DNA of 34,564 nt from positions 1 through 34,564 of the forward strand of contig JAQXDG010000120.1 in assembly GCA_029251505.1 (NCBI GenBank), given 5' to 3'. Shown piece by piece: positions 34,408 to 34,564 of this stretch. The notes beneath the pieces are model-generated. The model was given only the letters and a program-made list of their open reading frames with translations. It had not been told where the DNA came from and did not search any database. This DNA is from Glaciecola sp. (GTDB lineage: Bacteria > Pseudomonadota > Gammaproteobacteria > Enterobacterales > Alteromonadaceae). The translations under genes were made by a program, and so were the position numbers. How positions within the stretch are numbered: position 1 is the first letter of the stretch; each line of letters starts with the position of its first letter.

Positions 34408-34564
34408 TGAATAATCCAGCATTTACATTAACCAAACAAGATTCCGGTATTGCCATCTTAACGATGGACGTACCCAATGAAACCATGAATATCTTAAAAG
34501 CAGAATTTTCGGCTGAGATCGATGCTTTGCTAACGCAAATCGAACAAGATAATGATATTAAAGG
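34407..34564 (+). CDS. fadJ: Fatty acid oxidation complex alpha subunit FadJ (5' part)
   Basis: The gene starts at ATG 34407, overlapping the fadI stop, and runs off the window after 52 codons. The visible N-terminus AFTLTKQDSGIAILTMDVPNE then NILKAEFSAEIDALL matches the enoyl-CoA hydratase domain start of FadJ (E. coli: [21 protein letters not shown] from memory). The full protein should be about 700 residues with hydratase and 3-hydroxyacyl-CoA dehydrogenase domains. The position after fadI confirms the call. Confidence 0.93.
   Translation, partial: MNNPAFTLTKQDSGIAILTMDVPNETMNILKAEFSAEIDALLTQIEQDNDIK

Overview
The window looks like chromosomal core sequence from a marine-type gammaproteobacterium of the Alteromonadales/Shewanella kind. 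The basis is protein resemblance (AsnB, UvrB, QueE, CysD and FadI all resemble the E. coli proteins as I recall them) and gene order: moxR-DUF58-DUF4381-vWA-vWA/TPR-batD divergent from fadIJ, and a sulfate-activation operon that carries an SLC13 permease. Both arrangements are familiar from Shewanella-like genomes. The species cannot be fixed from sequence alone. I saw no tRNA, rRNA, CRISPR array, transposase, integrase or prophage gene.

Layout. 1-531 is AT-rich non-coding DNA with three DnaA-box-like sites. 532-3925 (+) holds a MATE efflux pump followed after 7 bases by uvrB. 4058-4984 (+) is a LysR regulator. 5019-7430 holds divergent queC (-) and queE (+) for queuosine/7-deazaguanine synthesis, then an orphan periplasmic binding protein (+). 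7443-9116 (-) is asnB, broken by an in-frame TAA inside a 15-base A-rich block. 9393-11066 (-) is an M28 lipoprotein peptidase, 11114-11938 (+) a DUF3025 protein, 12025-12744 (-) a Yip1-type membrane protein, and 12973-14961 (+) a NatA/NatB-like ABC exporter.

15007-20510 (-) is the sulfate-activation operon, transcribed cysD-cysC-cysQ-cysN-SLC13 permease: probable sulfate entry, ATP sulfurylase, APS kinase and PAP/PAPS phosphatase. 20738-22246 (-) is putP. 22314-23529 (-) is an ECF-type sigma factor with its overlapping DUF3379 membrane anti-sigma factor. 23619-25505 (-) is a DUF885 lipoprotein peptidase. 25578-32846 (-) is a six-gene MoxR/Bat (aerotolerance-type) operon with tightly packed or overlapping genes. 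33097-34564 (+) is fadI and the start of fadJ, behind a FadR-like operator.

Most of the window is ordinary conserved chromosome. The three points most worth a second look are: (i) the length-preserving A-rich replacement that puts a stop in asnB just before the catalytic lysine region; (ii) a strong terminator-like hairpin only 4 bases before the sigma-factor start codon, with the only visible ribosome-binding sequence buried in its stem; (iii) the DnaA-box cluster ahead of the MATE-uvrB unit. I found no clearly new multi-gene system.
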